From the NCBI RefSeq assembly GCF_900580675.1, contig NZ_UTBG01000001.1, forward strand, positions 248,001 to 312,000: a stretch of DNA of 64,000 bases. The letters are read 5' to 3'. The stretch comes from Pseudomonas viridiflava. Its GTDB lineage: Bacteria > Pseudomonadota > Gammaproteobacteria > Pseudomonadales > Pseudomonadaceae. This document shows positions 37,091 through 47,300 of this stretch, piece after piece. The notes under the pieces are model-generated. The model searched no databases. It saw only the letters and a program-made list of their open reading frames with translations, and was not told the origin of the DNA. Every line of letters begins with the position of its first letter. Position 1 is the first letter of the stretch. Position numbers and translations under genes: made by a program.

Positions 37091-37632
37091 ACGCGGCCTC
37101 GAACCCTTTGTCGTACCAGCCATTCCACGGCAAACAACAACCCCATCAGCCCGTAGGCGATCAGGCCGTTGTACAACGTCCACCAACTCAGCGGCGCCCA
37201 CAGCGTGAGGGCGGCGGCGAGCAGACCATTACACAAAAAAAACACACTCCACACCACGGTGACCTGGCGCGTATACACAACGGCGCTCGGTGGCAGGTCC
37301 GGTTCGGTCATGCGCGCCAGGCGCTCGACCATCGGCGGGCCGTATTTCAGGCTCAGGCCGAACAGTGCCAGCATGAACGCGCTGACCAGGCTCGGGTACC
37401 AGCGCAACAGGTGCGGGTTGTCGAACCAGGCCAGCAGCAGGCAGAACACAATCACCGCCACAGCCATCCAGCGGCTGCCCGGCCGGCGTGCGCCGGTCAA
37501 TGCGCGCAACAGCCACAGGCTGCCGAGCAACAGGCCGAATTGCCACGGCGCAAAGTGCTCGGTGCCGTAATACACCGCAAAAGGATACAGCAGCCCCGCC
37601 AGCAACAGGCCAAGGCCGATCAGCCGGCTCAT
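37087..37632 (-). CDS. COG4648-type membrane protein of the aryl polyene cluster
   Basis: 181-residue polytopic membrane protein with four to six hydrophobic segments (LGLLLAGLLYPFAVYYGTEH, MAVAVIVFCLLLAWF, LVSAFMLALFGLSL, VWSVFFLCNGLLAAALTLW, LIAYGLMGLLFAVEWLVRQ). No catalytic motif is visible. A membrane protein of this size lies between the ACP and AMP-ligase genes in aryl polyene clusters (apeG position). Function unknown; a scaffold or a helper in lipid handling is possible. Overlaps the ACP gene by four bases and the ligase by ATGA. Confidence 0.8.
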   Translation of the reverse strand: MSRLIGLGLLLAGLLYPFAVYYGTEHFAPWQFGLLLGSLWLLRALTGARRPGSRWMAVAVIVFCLLLAWFDNPHLLRWYPSLVSAFMLALFGLSLKYGPPMVERLARMTEPDLPPSAVVYTRQVTVVWSVFFLCNGLLAAALTLWAPLSWWTLYNGLIAYGLMGLLFAVEWLVRQRVRGRV

Positions 37633-37883
37633 GCGGCGGGCGTGACCAGACGGTACACCGCCTCAACCACGTCGTTGACGGTGCGCACGGCCTTGAATTC
37701 TTCGGCGGCGATCTTCTTGCCGGTCTGGCGCTTGATATGGTCGATCAGGTCCACGGCATCAATGCTGTCGATTTCCAGGTCCTGATACAGGTTGGCGTCA
37801 AGGGTGACGCGTTCCGGCGGCAATTCAAACAGTTCCACCAAGGCATCGCGCAGGGTGTTGAAAATATCGTCACGAGTTTGCAT
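37629..37883 (-). CDS. apeF: acyl carrier protein, ApeF-like
   Basis: 84-residue ACP. The phosphopantetheine serine is in DLEIDSIDAVDLIDHI (~residue 38). The fold pattern is helix (DIFNTLRDALVELFEL), loop, DSI helix, and a short C-terminal helix (TVNDVVEAVYRLV). It follows a second ACP by nine bases. Two tandem ACPs are standard in aryl polyene clusters, one thought to hold the starter and the other extender or chain intermediates; the sequence does not show which is which. Confidence 0.9.
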   Translation of the reverse strand: MQTRDDIFNTLRDALVELFELPPERVTLDANLYQDLEIDSIDAVDLIDHIKRQTGKKIAAEEFKAVRTVNDVVEAVYRLVTPAA

Positions 37884-37892
37884 GGTCCGGTC

Positions 37893-38162
37893 TCAAGCTG
37901 CCTGTCTGGCCGTGACGAACGCCGCAAGGCTGGCCACGTTGGTGAAGTGATTGCGGGTGTCCTTGGCGTCGGCATCGATTTTGATGCCGTACTTTTTCTG
38001 GATCGCCAGGCCCAGTTCCAGGGCGTCGACCGAATCCAGGCCCAGGCCTTCGCCGAACAGGGTTTGTTCGCTGCCAATGTCGTCGGCGCTGATGTCTTCC
38101 AGGCCCAGGGCCTCGATGATCAGCGTCTTTATGTCGTGCTCAAGGCGGTGTTGGTCGCTCAT
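37893..38162 (-). CDS. apeE: acyl carrier protein, ApeE-like
   Basis: 89-residue ACP. The attachment serine is in FGEGLGLDSVDALELGLAIQ (~residue 38). ATG 38162 begins MSDQHRLEHDIKTLIIEALG; the open frame upstream of it lies inside the acyltransferase gene. It differs clearly from the next ACP (about one third identical by eye), which fits separate roles. Confidence 0.9.
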   Translation of the reverse strand: MSDQHRLEHDIKTLIIEALGLEDISADDIGSEQTLFGEGLGLDSVDALELGLAIQKKYGIKIDADAKDTRNHFTNVASLAAFVTARQAA

Positions 38163-38952
38163 CTTCGGCGAGCTCCTTAATAAAATAGTGGTGCAGGTAA
38201 TCGTTGAGCTTGCGCGAGGCCTGGGGCGCGGGCCCCAGTGCAGCAAAGGCCTGTGGTTCTATATCGGCACCCACGCGCAAACTGAAGTGCACGCGGCGTT
38301 TTGGGATGCGATACCAGGGTTCGGCCTTGGTCAGGGTGGTGGGGCTGACCTTGATCACCACGGGGGTAATGATTGTCGCACCGCGCAGCGCAATGGCGGC
38401 GCCCCCGCGATGAAAGGCAGGCGCCGCGCCGGGTGTGGTACGGGTGCCTTCCGGGAAAATGATCAGGGTCTGGCCGCCGCGCAGGGCATCTGCGGCGGCA
38501 TCGAGCATTTCGGCGCTGCCGTCATTGCTGATATAGGCCGCATCGCGCACCGGGCCGCGGGTGAAGGGGTTTTGCCACAGGCTTTGCTTGACCACGCAGT
38601 TGGCCTGGCGCACCAGGCCGATCAAAAACACCACGTCGATCAGCGAAGGGTGGTTGGCAATGATCATCTGGCCCGGGCGACCGAGGTTTTCCGCGCCTTC
38701 GACGCTGTAGGTCAGCACCCCGGCGCGTTGCATCAGGCGAATAAAGAACCAGAACAGCCAGCTGATCGTATGGCGCGCGCGGCGCCGATGGCTGGCCGCG
38801 TCCCCCGGCAGGCAGCTGAGCAGCGGAAACACCAGCAAGCGCAGGCACAGCCCGCCGAAGCCGAACAGCGCAAAGCTGGCGGCGGTGGCGAGCAGGCGCC
38901 AATAGTAGGCGTCCCGTGGTTTATCGGTCAGGGCTTGCGTTGCCAGTTCCAT
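38140..38952 (-). CDS. lysophospholipid-type acyltransferase (PlsC family)
   Basis: 270-residue membrane acyltransferase. Hydrophobic N-terminal segments (LLATAASFALFGFGGLCLRL, then a second helix near 75) come first, followed by catalytic IIANHPSLIDVVFLIG (H-x4-D, ~105), and by IIFPEGTRTTPG (~167), the two family hallmarks. It holds the apeD-like position after the chain-length factor. It may build the lipid head group to which the aryl polyene is attached. It overlaps the ketosynthase-like gene by 25 bases and the ACP gene by 23 bases. Confidence 0.87.
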   Translation of the reverse strand: MELATQALTDKPRDAYYWRLLATAASFALFGFGGLCLRLLVFPLLSCLPGDAASHRRRARHTISWLFWFFIRLMQRAGVLTYSVEGAENLGRPGQMIIANHPSLIDVVFLIGLVRQANCVVKQSLWQNPFTRGPVRDAAYISNDGSAEMLDAAADALRGGQTLIIFPEGTRTTPGAAPAFHRGGAAIALRGATIITPVVIKVSPTTLTKAEPWYRIPKRRVHFSLRVGADIEPQAFAALGPAPQASRKLNDYLHHYFIKELAEDERPTPP

Positions 38953-39647
38953 ACGCGGTTCTTCCAGGCATGTTGGCAGGCGACCTGTTCAGTGAGCAGG
39001 GTGCGCAGCAGGTTCAGGGCGTGTGGCCACTGGGTTTGACTGAGTTGGACAGTGGCGCTGTTTAGTTCCAACTGCCACTCGTCGCCCGGCGTCAGCAGCA
39101 GGCCCAATGCGTAGGGGAAGGGTACGTCGACGATCCAGCTGGCATAGGCCTCGGGAGGGTATTCTTCGGTGATCACCAGCAATACGGCCGGTGCGCCTTC
39201 GTTGAGCAGCGCGGCGGCTTCGAGCATCCCATGCTCCAGCCCATCGCCGGCCGCGGCGATGGCGGTCATTTCGGCGGTTTCATCGCGCAGGATCGACCAC
39301 AGGCCAATCACCGCGTTGTGCACCGACAAGCTGAATTGGGTCGGCGACAGCGGCTGGTCGTTGGCCAGGTCACTCAGGATATCGAGGGTGCGCGGGGTTT
39401 CGCCATGCCGCGAAATAAACACCAGCGGCAAATCCTGCAGGCCTTCTGCCAGGGGCCAGCCCACGCTGAAGGCCATGCGCGCCAGGCGGCTCAGACGGCG
39501 GCGCTGCATCGCCGGGAGGAATGATACGTCGGGGGAGGCTTCGCTGGCGGGCAGCAACACCGGGTCCCGGCACCAGGCGTGCCAGTCTTCCGCGCTTTCG
39601 AGGCCGGGGGCCCACGCGCGCCATTGGGCGATGTTGAAAGTGATCAC
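38928..39647 (-). CDS. apeC: small ketosynthase-like chain-length factor, ApeC-like
   Basis: 239 residues resembling only the N-terminal half of a ketoacyl synthase. LPAMQRRRLSRLARMAFSVG and VFISRHGETPRTLDILSDLA, followed by SPTQFSLSVHNAVIGLWSIL, match the ketoacyl-synthase-like family found in aryl polyene clusters. The catalytic Cys and His residues of true ketosynthases are not present. In characterised systems ApeC pairs with ApeO as chain-length factor. GTG start at 39647. It is the first gene of the 17 kb operon. Confidence 0.85.
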   Translation of the reverse strand: MITFNIAQWRAWAPGLESAEDWHAWCRDPVLLPASEASPDVSFLPAMQRRRLSRLARMAFSVGWPLAEGLQDLPLVFISRHGETPRTLDILSDLANDQPLSPTQFSLSVHNAVIGLWSILRDETAEMTAIAAAGDGLEHGMLEAAALLNEGAPAVLLVITEEYPPEAYASWIVDVPFPYALGLLLTPGDEWQLELNSATVQLSQTQWPHALNLLRTLLTEQVACQHAWKNRVWNWQRKP

Positions 39648-39984
39648 TGAGAAGATTTCCCGCCCCTGCGGGCTTCCATGTGCGGCCGTTGGCCCCGAAT
39701 ACCGGGACAGGGAGCAGTAGCCGAATGGCGCGCATTATCCCGGTGCCGCGGGGTTCTAGCAAACTTTGGTAAAGATTTGTCCAAGGTCAATTACAAAATA
39801 GTCAGAAAGATTTACCGATTGTCCGTCACCGGGGACCTGGCGGGGTTGTCGGACCCTTCCTGATTTTGTGTATGTGCCATACGACAGGCATTTTTTAATG
39901 CAGCAGTGCATGGATGAACGAGGTAGCTAACAGGCGCTTTTGCCCTCTACACTCGGACATTCATTGATACACGGAGGTTTTTCC
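39648..39984. promoter_or_regulatory. divergent aryl polyene operon / parA promoter region
   Basis: 337 bases between divergent genes. It holds an AT-rich core around 39755-39825 in an otherwise GC-rich stretch, which is where the pigment-operon promoter should be. The palindrome CTTTGGTAAAG and two AAAGATTT direct repeats lie in it. No regulator gene is adjacent and I cannot place -10/-35 boxes with confidence. The stretch has a short open frame (39678-39863) with no coding character. Confidence 0.5.
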
Positions 39985-40755
39985 ATGCGGCGTGTGGTGT
40001 TCAATCAAAAAGGTGGGGTTGGCAAGTCCAGCATCGCCTGCAACCTGGCGGCGGTCAGCGCCAGTGAAGGCTATCGAACCCTGTTGGTAGACCTCGATGC
40101 GCAAGCCAACTCGACCCAGTACCTCACCGGGCTGACCGGCGACGATATCCCGATGGGCATTGCCGAATTCTTCAAGCAGACCCTGTCGTCCGGGCCGTTT
40201 TCGAAGAAGAATCGCGTGGATATCTATGAAACGCCGTTCGACAACCTGCACGTCATCACCGCCACCGCCGAGCTGGCTGACCTGCAGCCCAAGCTTGAGG
40301 CCAAGCACAAGATCAACAAGCTGCGAAAGTTGCTGGATGAATTGAGCGAGGACTATGACCGGATTTATCTCGATACCCCGCCGACGCTGAATTTTTACGC
40401 GGTTTCGGCGCTGATTGCCGCAGATCGTGTACTTATCCCCTTCGACTGCGACAGCTTCTCGCGTCAGGCCCTGTATGGCTTGCTGGCTGAGATCGAAGAA
40501 CTGAAGGAAGACCACAACGAGGGCCTGGAAGTGGAAGGCATTGTGGTCAACCAGTTTCAGGCGCGGGCCAGCCTGCCGCAGCAGATGCTCGATGAGTTGA
40601 TCGCCGAAGGCCTGCCGGTACTGCCGGTGTACCTCGCCAGCTCGGTGCGCATGCGCGAGTCGCACCAGGAGAACAAGCCGCTGATCCACCTGGACCCACG
40701 GCACAAGCTGACGCAGCAGTTCGTGGAGTTGCATAACCTGCTGGAAAACGCCTGA
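39985..40755 (+). CDS. ParA/Soj-family ATPase, orphan
   Basis: 256-residue deviant Walker ATPase. It begins MRRVVFNQKGGVGKSSIACN, with Walker A KGGVGKSS at residues 9-16, VDLDAQANSTQYL (~37-49) and IYLDTPPTLNFYAVSALIAA (switch II). GGAGG eight bases before the ATG at 39985 fixes the start; the track's longer frame is not needed. No parB, parS-like repeat or minE-like partner is adjacent. Relatives position cargo such as chemoreceptor arrays, cellulose or other complexes; the cargo is unknown here. Confidence 0.85.
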   Translation: MRRVVFNQKGGVGKSSIACNLAAVSASEGYRTLLVDLDAQANSTQYLTGLTGDDIPMGIAEFFKQTLSSGPFSKKNRVDIYETPFDNLHVITATAELADLQPKLEAKHKINKLRKLLDELSEDYDRIYLDTPPTLNFYAVSALIAADRVLIPFDCDSFSRQALYGLLAEIEELKEDHNEGLEVEGIVVNQFQARASLPQQMLDELIAEGLPVLPVYLASSVRMRESHQENKPLIHLDPRHKLTQQFVELHNLLENA

Positions 40756-40780
40756 CCCCACAGGCGCCACAAATCCCCCT

Positions 40781-40865
40781 GTGGGAGCTGGCTTGCCTGC
40801 GATGCAGGCAACTCGGTTTGCCAGTTAGACCGGGGTGATGCCATCGCAGGCAAGCCAGCTCCCAC
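40781..40865. repeat. REPIN of the GTGGGAGCTGGCTTGCC type
   Basis: Inverted REPs start at 40781 and end at 40865, pairing through GTGGGAGCTGGCTTGCCTGCGATG-like arms. It lies 25 bases after the parA stop. Same type as 41460-41544. Confidence 0.88.
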
Positions 40866-41039
40866 ATTTGGATTGTGTTTCAGCAGAGGGATCTGGATTG
40901 TTCCTACCGAGGCTGTAGGAAGGGTCTGGCAAGCAGTGGCGTGCCTTGTCTCGTTGCCTACAGATAAGCCAGAATCGCCCGGCTTGTGCGTCTGGATGGG
41001 CGTCTCTAAGGTTCTTCGGTCACTGAATGTTCAGTGATC
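40866..41039. other. intergenic region between REPIN and structured leader
   Basis: No gene seen. It contains a small hairpin CCTAC...GTAGG (about 40897-40913) and, at its right end, the perfect palindrome described separately. Confidence 0.5.
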
Positions 41040-41040
41040 G
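41017..41040. promoter_or_regulatory. 24-base palindrome, TetR-type operator-like
   Basis: CGGTCACTGAA (41017-41027), TG, TTCAGTGATCG (41030-41040): eleven paired positions including one G-T wobble, loop two bases. There is no T-tract, so it is not a typical terminator. Length and symmetry resemble operators of TetR-family dimers, but no such gene is in the window. Confidence 0.45.
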
Positions 41041-41225
41041 GGTTTAGTAGCCCGTGGTGAGACGTACAGCAAATCGTCAGTCAGGATCCTTCTGGCTTCG
41101 ATGGTGGCTGTACGAAGGGCGCTCTCGAGCGCGCCGGTTGCGTCTCCCCGGTCTACTAACCTGCGTACAGCTGCCACCCTCCGTTTAGTAGCGGGCGGGT
41201 AGCGGCTCCTACTCGGAGATGATCC
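41040..41225 (+). ncRNA. structured 5' leader with alternative pairings
   Basis: Repeated complementary segments occur in order. TTAGTAG (41044-41050), GTACAGC (41064-41070), GCTGTAC (41107-41113), CTACTAA (41153-41159), GTACAGC (41165-41171), TTAGTAG (41185-41191). The first two pair with the middle two to make a nested stem, while the second copies can pair with the same partners, so the states exclude one another. A GCGCTC/GAGCGC hairpin (41119-41132) lies inside. CTCC (41206-41209) can pair with the ribosome site GGAG (41215-41218) of the next gene. A 74-codon frame on the opposite strand covers this region but is less convincing. Confidence 0.45.
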
Positions 41226-41441
41226 ATGGTTAACCTTTATACCGTTGTGCCCCACCTCCCCACCGAAACCCTCATCCTCAACAGCTACGAAACCTTCTCC
41301 TCCGTCCGCACGCTATTACTCAACCTGTCCAACGACCTCACTGGCGAACACCGCGACGTGGCCCTGGCTATCCATCAATTGAGCGAACTGGGTGTGTTAC
41401 TGGTCGGCCAGATGATGGACCGCGAAGCCCCGCTGGCCTGA
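41226..41441 (+). CDS. small DUF6124-like protein
   Basis: 71 residues. The sequence TETLILNSYETFSSVRTLLL then DVALAIHQLSELGVLLVGQM resembles the C-terminal part of the DUF6124 family of small Pseudomonas proteins, which are usually about 100 residues, so this one lacks the usual N-terminal region. Two amphipathic helices are predicted. GGAG seven bases before ATG supports the start. Function unknown. It is preceded by a strongly structured leader and followed by a REPIN. Confidence 0.65.
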   Translation: MVNLYTVVPHLPTETLILNSYETFSSVRTLLLNLSNDLTGEHRDVALAIHQLSELGVLLVGQMMDREAPLA

Positions 41442-41459
41442 CCCTGGAATGCGTTCAGT

Positions 41460-41544
41460 GTGGGAGCTGGCTTGCCTGCGATGGCATCACCTCGGTGTGT
41501 CAGGCAAACCGAGTCGCCCGCATCGCAGGCAAGCCAGCTCCCAC
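41460..41544. repeat. REPIN of the GTGGGAGCTGGCTTGCC type
   Basis: Inverted REPs at both ends of 41460-41544; the arms are nearly identical to those of the REPIN at 40781. The two elements flank the structured leader and DUF6124-like gene. Confidence 0.88.
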
Positions 41545-41573
41545 AGTTGACCCCGTTGATTGGCGGGATTGGT

Positions 41574-42008
41574 TTACACCCCCTGGCTACGCAACCAGCT
41601 CATCAACTGCGGCAACGGAAGCGCCCCGCTCTGGCGCGCCACTTCGCGACCGTTCTTGAATAGAATCAAACTGGGAATCGAGCGAATCCCCAACTGCGCC
41701 GACAGCTGCTGATTGGCCTCGCTGTCCAGCTTGGCCAACCGGCACTTGCCCTCAAGCTGCCCAGCGGCCTGCTCGAACACCGGAGCAAACGACTTGCACG
41801 GCCCACACCACTCGGCCCATACATCCACCAGCAACGGCAGGTCGCCCTTGATCTGGCTGGTGTAGTCGCCTTGCTTCAACTCGAAGGGTTTATCCAGCAA
41901 TACAGGCTGCTTGCAGCGCCCGCATTTGGGCGCATCACCCAGGCGTTCGCCGGGGATGCGGTTGAGGCCGCTGCAATGTGGGCAGGGGATGACAAGAAAT
42001 TCGGGCAT
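41574..42008 (-). CDS. trxC: thioredoxin 2
   Basis: 144-residue cytoplasmic disulfide reductase. An N-terminal zinc ribbon has Cys9, Cys12, Cys29 and Cys32 (CPHC, CGRC); the thioredoxin fold carries the active site VWAEWCGPCK with Cys68 and Cys71, and the cis-proline strand RSIPSLILFKNG. ATG at 42008 begins MPEFLVIPCPHC; a longer upstream frame has no family sequence. In TrxC the zinc domain links activity to oxidative stress. Confidence 0.96.
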   Translation of the reverse strand: MPEFLVIPCPHCSGLNRIPGERLGDAPKCGRCKQPVLLDKPFELKQGDYTSQIKGDLPLLVDVWAEWCGPCKSFAPVFEQAAGQLEGKCRLAKLDSEANQQLSAQLGIRSIPSLILFKNGREVARQSGALPLPQLMSWLRSQGV

Positions 42009-42243
42009 GGGGGGCTCCTCGGGGATGGCCAATGGAGTGTATTTGGAGTCGGACCCGGGGTTTATCAAGGCGTGGAGAGGCGACTCATCCACTCACAGTT
42101 TCGCCCGTGCTGATGTGTGCTTGCCTATCTAGGCTGTTAGAGCCTGTTCTGTTCTGAGCCATTGGTCTGTTTGCCGCTATAGCAAATTGCGATATTCACG
42201 GTTCAGGTTTAACCTTCATAGCAAGATGCGATAAGGATGTTGC

Positions 42244-42405
42244 ATGCGAGTGATCAGCGAGAAAAGGATCTGGGAAGCAAAAGAAAAGTAGCCACGTTCA
42301 GCAACGGCTTTGGATCAGTGGTATCGGGCGCAGCGCGTTTACATCAAGCACCTGCTTGATCACCGAGATTACGAGAAAGATAAATGGAAGGAAAAAATCC
42401 GATGA
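42244..42405 (+). pseudogene. HigB-type toxin remnant (premature stop and internal deletion)
   Basis: The frame reads MRVISEKRIWEAKEK, then TAG (42289-42291), then PRSATALDQWYR, and runs on to AQRVYIKHLLDHRDYEKDKW before a stop. The first and middle segments match the N-terminus of HigB mRNA interferases and the last matches their C-terminus (RVYIKH...YDKGKWK-like). About 45 residues between WYR and AQR are missing against the usual ~100. The final TGA overlaps the next gene's ATG (ATGA), the usual higB-higA coupling. The toxin should be inactive both from the stop and from the deletion. Confidence 0.8.
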
Positions 42406-42803
42406 GCGCGCTTATGCGAGTAGCGGCCGAACACTGGCAGTTCGTTTCGCCGGTGATGCGCAAACCAGAAAATGAAGCAGACTACGACGCGCTGGTGTGT
42501 GGCCTGGACGAGTTGTTGAGCCTGATCGGCGAAAACGAAGACAGCCCGCTCATGAGCCTGGTGGACATACTCAGCGACTGGATCGAAGCCTACGATCACG
42601 AACACCGGCCAATGCCCGTAGCCAGTGGCGTTGATGTGCTGCGCTATATGATGCGCGAACATAATCTCACCCAGAGCGATCTGCCTGGGGTAGGCGCACA
42701 GTCGGTCGTATCCGAGGTTTTGAGCGGCAAGCGCCAGCTCAACGTGCGGCAGATTCGTTGGCTGGCGGAGCGGTTTGGCGTGTCAGTGGAAACCTTTATC
42801 TGA
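42402..42803 (+). CDS. HigA-type antitoxin / HTH regulator
   Basis: 133 residues. The N-terminal half is a helical dimerisation segment (DALVCGLDELLSLIGENEDS). The C-terminal half is an XRE/HTH DNA-binding domain (LRYMMREHNLTQSDLPGVGA, then EVLSGKRQLNVRQIRWLAER, then FGVSVETF). This matches HigA-like antitoxins that lie downstream of higB. I choose ATG 42402, which overlaps the toxin-remnant stop; an upstream in-frame ATG at 42384 is also possible. The frame is intact although the toxin gene is broken. It ends four bases from the convergent selO stop. Confidence 0.8.
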   Translation: MSALMRVAAEHWQFVSPVMRKPENEADYDALVCGLDELLSLIGENEDSPLMSLVDILSDWIEAYDHEHRPMPVASGVDVLRYMMREHNLTQSDLPGVGAQSVVSEVLSGKRQLNVRQIRWLAERFGVSVETFI

Positions 42804-42807
42804 GGCT

Positions 42808-44319
<1,512 letters not shown>

Positions 44320-47300
44320 TTAGTCGAGTTTGCTCGGCGGTGGTTCCGGCGCGTCGTCGACTTTACTGGCTGGCGGCTCGGGGGCGTCCTGCTCGGCGGT
44401 AGCCCCGGCGATGGTCTTGCGATCATCCTCGACCGGCACCAGTTTGTATTCCTGACCGTGCATGTTCTTGAGGTACACCTCCATCTGCCGGAACGAGATG
44501 TTGATGTGCTGTTTCTTGAATTCACGGTTGATGTAGCGGTTGACCTCGTCCAGCACCGGGTTACGGTCGCCCAGGTCGCGCACGTGCATGCGCAGCTCGT
44601 GGTCGAGGGTGCTTTCGCCGAAGTTGAGGAAGTACACGTGGGGTTCCGGTTCTTTCAACACCCGTGGGTTTTCTCGCGCAGCCTTGAGCAACAAGTCCTT
44701 CACGAGATCCAGATCGGAGCCGTAGTCCACGCCGAGTTTCAAGGTGACGCGGGTGATGGTGTCGGTCAGCGACCAGTTGATCAGTTGCCCGGTAATAAAC
44801 GTCTTGTTCGGGACAATGATGTCCTTGCGGTCGAAGTCGGTAATGGTGGTGGCGCGGATGCGGATCTTGCTCACCGTGCCCGACAGGTTGCCGATGGTGA
44901 TGGTGTCGCCGATGCGCACCGGGCGCTCGAACAGGATCATGATGCCGGAGATAAAGTTGGCGAAGATCTCCTGCATCCCGAAGCCCAACCCCACCGACAG
45001 CGCTGCGACCAGCCATTGCAACTTGTCCCAGCTCACGCCGAGGGTCGACAGGGTCGAGACAAAGCCCACGCCGGCAATCACATAGGACAGCAAGGTAGTG
45101 GTGGCATACGCGCTGCCCTGGGCCAGCTCCAGTTTGGACAGCACCAGCACTTCGAGTAAACCGGGCAGGTTGCGCGCCAGCGCGAAGGTGATGCCGATGA
45201 TGATCAGCGCGCCGAGCAAATCGCCGATGCTGATCGGCACCATGCTGATATTGGCGCCGGTGCCGCTGGTGTATTCGTAGAGGGTGACGTTGTCCAGGTA
45301 CGAGAACACCGAGATCAGGTCCGACCATACCCAGTACAGCGCCGCGATAAAGCCGCCGAGCAGGGCCAGGCGGATCAGGCGCATCGACTGTTCGTTGACC
45401 TGCTCGATGTCCAGGGTCGGTTCTTCGATCACCGCTTCGCCGTCGCCGGCCTCCTTGGCGGCCTGGCGTTTGGCCAGGGCTCGCGCGTAGGCCAGGCGCC
45501 GTGCGGCAACGCCCAGGCCGCGCACGAACGTGGCTTCGATCACCAGCCAGAACATCAGCAGGTACAGGGTGTTGATCAGGCGGTCGCTGAGTTTGAGCGC
45601 GGTGTAGTAGTAGCCGAAGCACACGGCAATAAACAGCGCGATGGGCAGCGCGGTAAACAGCAGGCCCACGGCTTTGCGGAACAGCGAGGCTTTTTCGTGA
45701 GTCGGGCTGTTCAGCAGCAGGCGGCCCAGCAGCCAGGCCATCAACGCGTAGCAGGTCAGTACCACGCCGATTCCCAGCACATCGTCGGCGAGGGCGGCCG
45801 GCTGGTGTTCGGCAATCGCCACCACGGCCACCAGCGCCAGCACCACCAGCCCGAGTTTGCGCACCCAGCCCTGGAGGAATTCGACCTGGGGTTTTTCCCA
45901 GCGGAAATGCAGCTCGGCCACGCCACCCGGCGCCAGGATGCGGTACGCGGTGTAGAACACCAGCCAGGCCTGGGCGATTTGCAGCAGGGCCGCGCCAAGG
46001 TTGGCGTTTTGCCCGCGGGCGTCGATCTGCAGCGCGTAGCCGCACAGCGCCAGGCCCAGGGCCACCGGCATGGCCAGCAGGATGTTGATCAAAATCGCCT
46101 GGGGCGTGTGCCACTGGCTGTCGCGTTTGAAGTGGCCGATGTCCAGATGCACCTTGTTCAGGCGCTGGTACAGGGCTTTGCGGCGCCACAGCAATGCGCC
46201 GATCAACAGCAGCAGCGGCAGGAACAGCAGCGGGCGCTGGGTCAGGCCGTCGTACAACTCGCTGACGCTGGAGGCCCAGGGCAGGGTGGTGACTTGCTTG
46301 CTCAGGTGCGCCGGCACGGTTTCCAGCCACTCGGTGTCCAGCGGCTTGTTGCTCGGGATCCAGAACATCTGCTCATCGAGCGTCGCGCGCAGGGTGGTGG
46401 CGGTACTCAGCAGTTGTTTCTGGTTGAGTTGCAGGGTGATTGATTCGTTCAGCAGCGCGCTCAGCTCGCGGCTCAGTCGCTCGAGCAGGTCGCTGCGGGT
46501 GATCGCCAGTTCCAGCAGGGTGCGGCGCAGTTGCGGGGTGACGTCGCTCGGCGCCTGGCTGGCCAGCAGGTTGTCCACATAGGTGCTGGGCGAACTGATC
46601 AGCTCGCGCTGCTGGTTGACCTCGAACTGGTACAGGCGAATGTTGGCGATATCGTCCGCCAGGTCGCGGTCCACCGTCAGGCGGGGCAGCGCCTGTTTCT
46701 GTTTATAGAGGATCTTGGACAGCAGCAGGCTGCCCTTGAGCACGTTGATCTGCTCGTCCAGGGCCGAATCGCTCTGCGTCACGGTGTCCAGCTGCTGCTT
46801 GGTCTGCAGGTTTTTCTGGGTCAGGTCGTTGAGGCGGTCGGTGCTTTTCAGCAGGTAGTCAGACAGCTTGAGGTTGGCCGCGCTTTCCGTGGCCAGCAGG
46901 CTGCTGCCGCCGGCCTTCTGCGCTTCGATTGACTGCTGGGTAACGGTCTGTTGCGACTGGGCCAGGCGTTTCTGGTTGATCAGGGTTTGCAGGTCCTGGA
47001 TCTCTTGCTCCAGGCGCGCGGTTTTTTCCACCACCAGGTCGTGCTGGCTATTGCCCAGGTCCTGTAGTTGGCTGTTGCCGGCAAGTTCCTGGCGGCGCAG
47101 GGGGATCAGCGCATTCAGCGCGGCAAGTTCGGCGTTGAGCTGGTTGCGTTGGTCGCCGCTGATGGATTTGCCGTTATCCTTGCCGCTCTTGAGGATCGAA
47201 TTGATCTGCTGGATACGCGTCTGGCTGCTGCTGATTTCGGTCTGGGCGCGCTCGGGGCGGGTCTGCGCGGCGATGCTCAGGCTGTTGGCGTCGGCCAGTT

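Noticed and set aside
39678-39863. 61-codon frame in the parA-ape promoter region
   Set aside because: No ribosome site, no hydrophobic or family pattern, and it crosses the AT-rich promoter core.
41031-41255. 74-codon minus-strand frame over the structured leader
   Set aside because: It could start at GTG with a nearby GGAGG, but it has no family match and overlaps the well-supported start of the DUF6124-like gene. The inverted repeats fit an RNA leader better. Not fully excluded.
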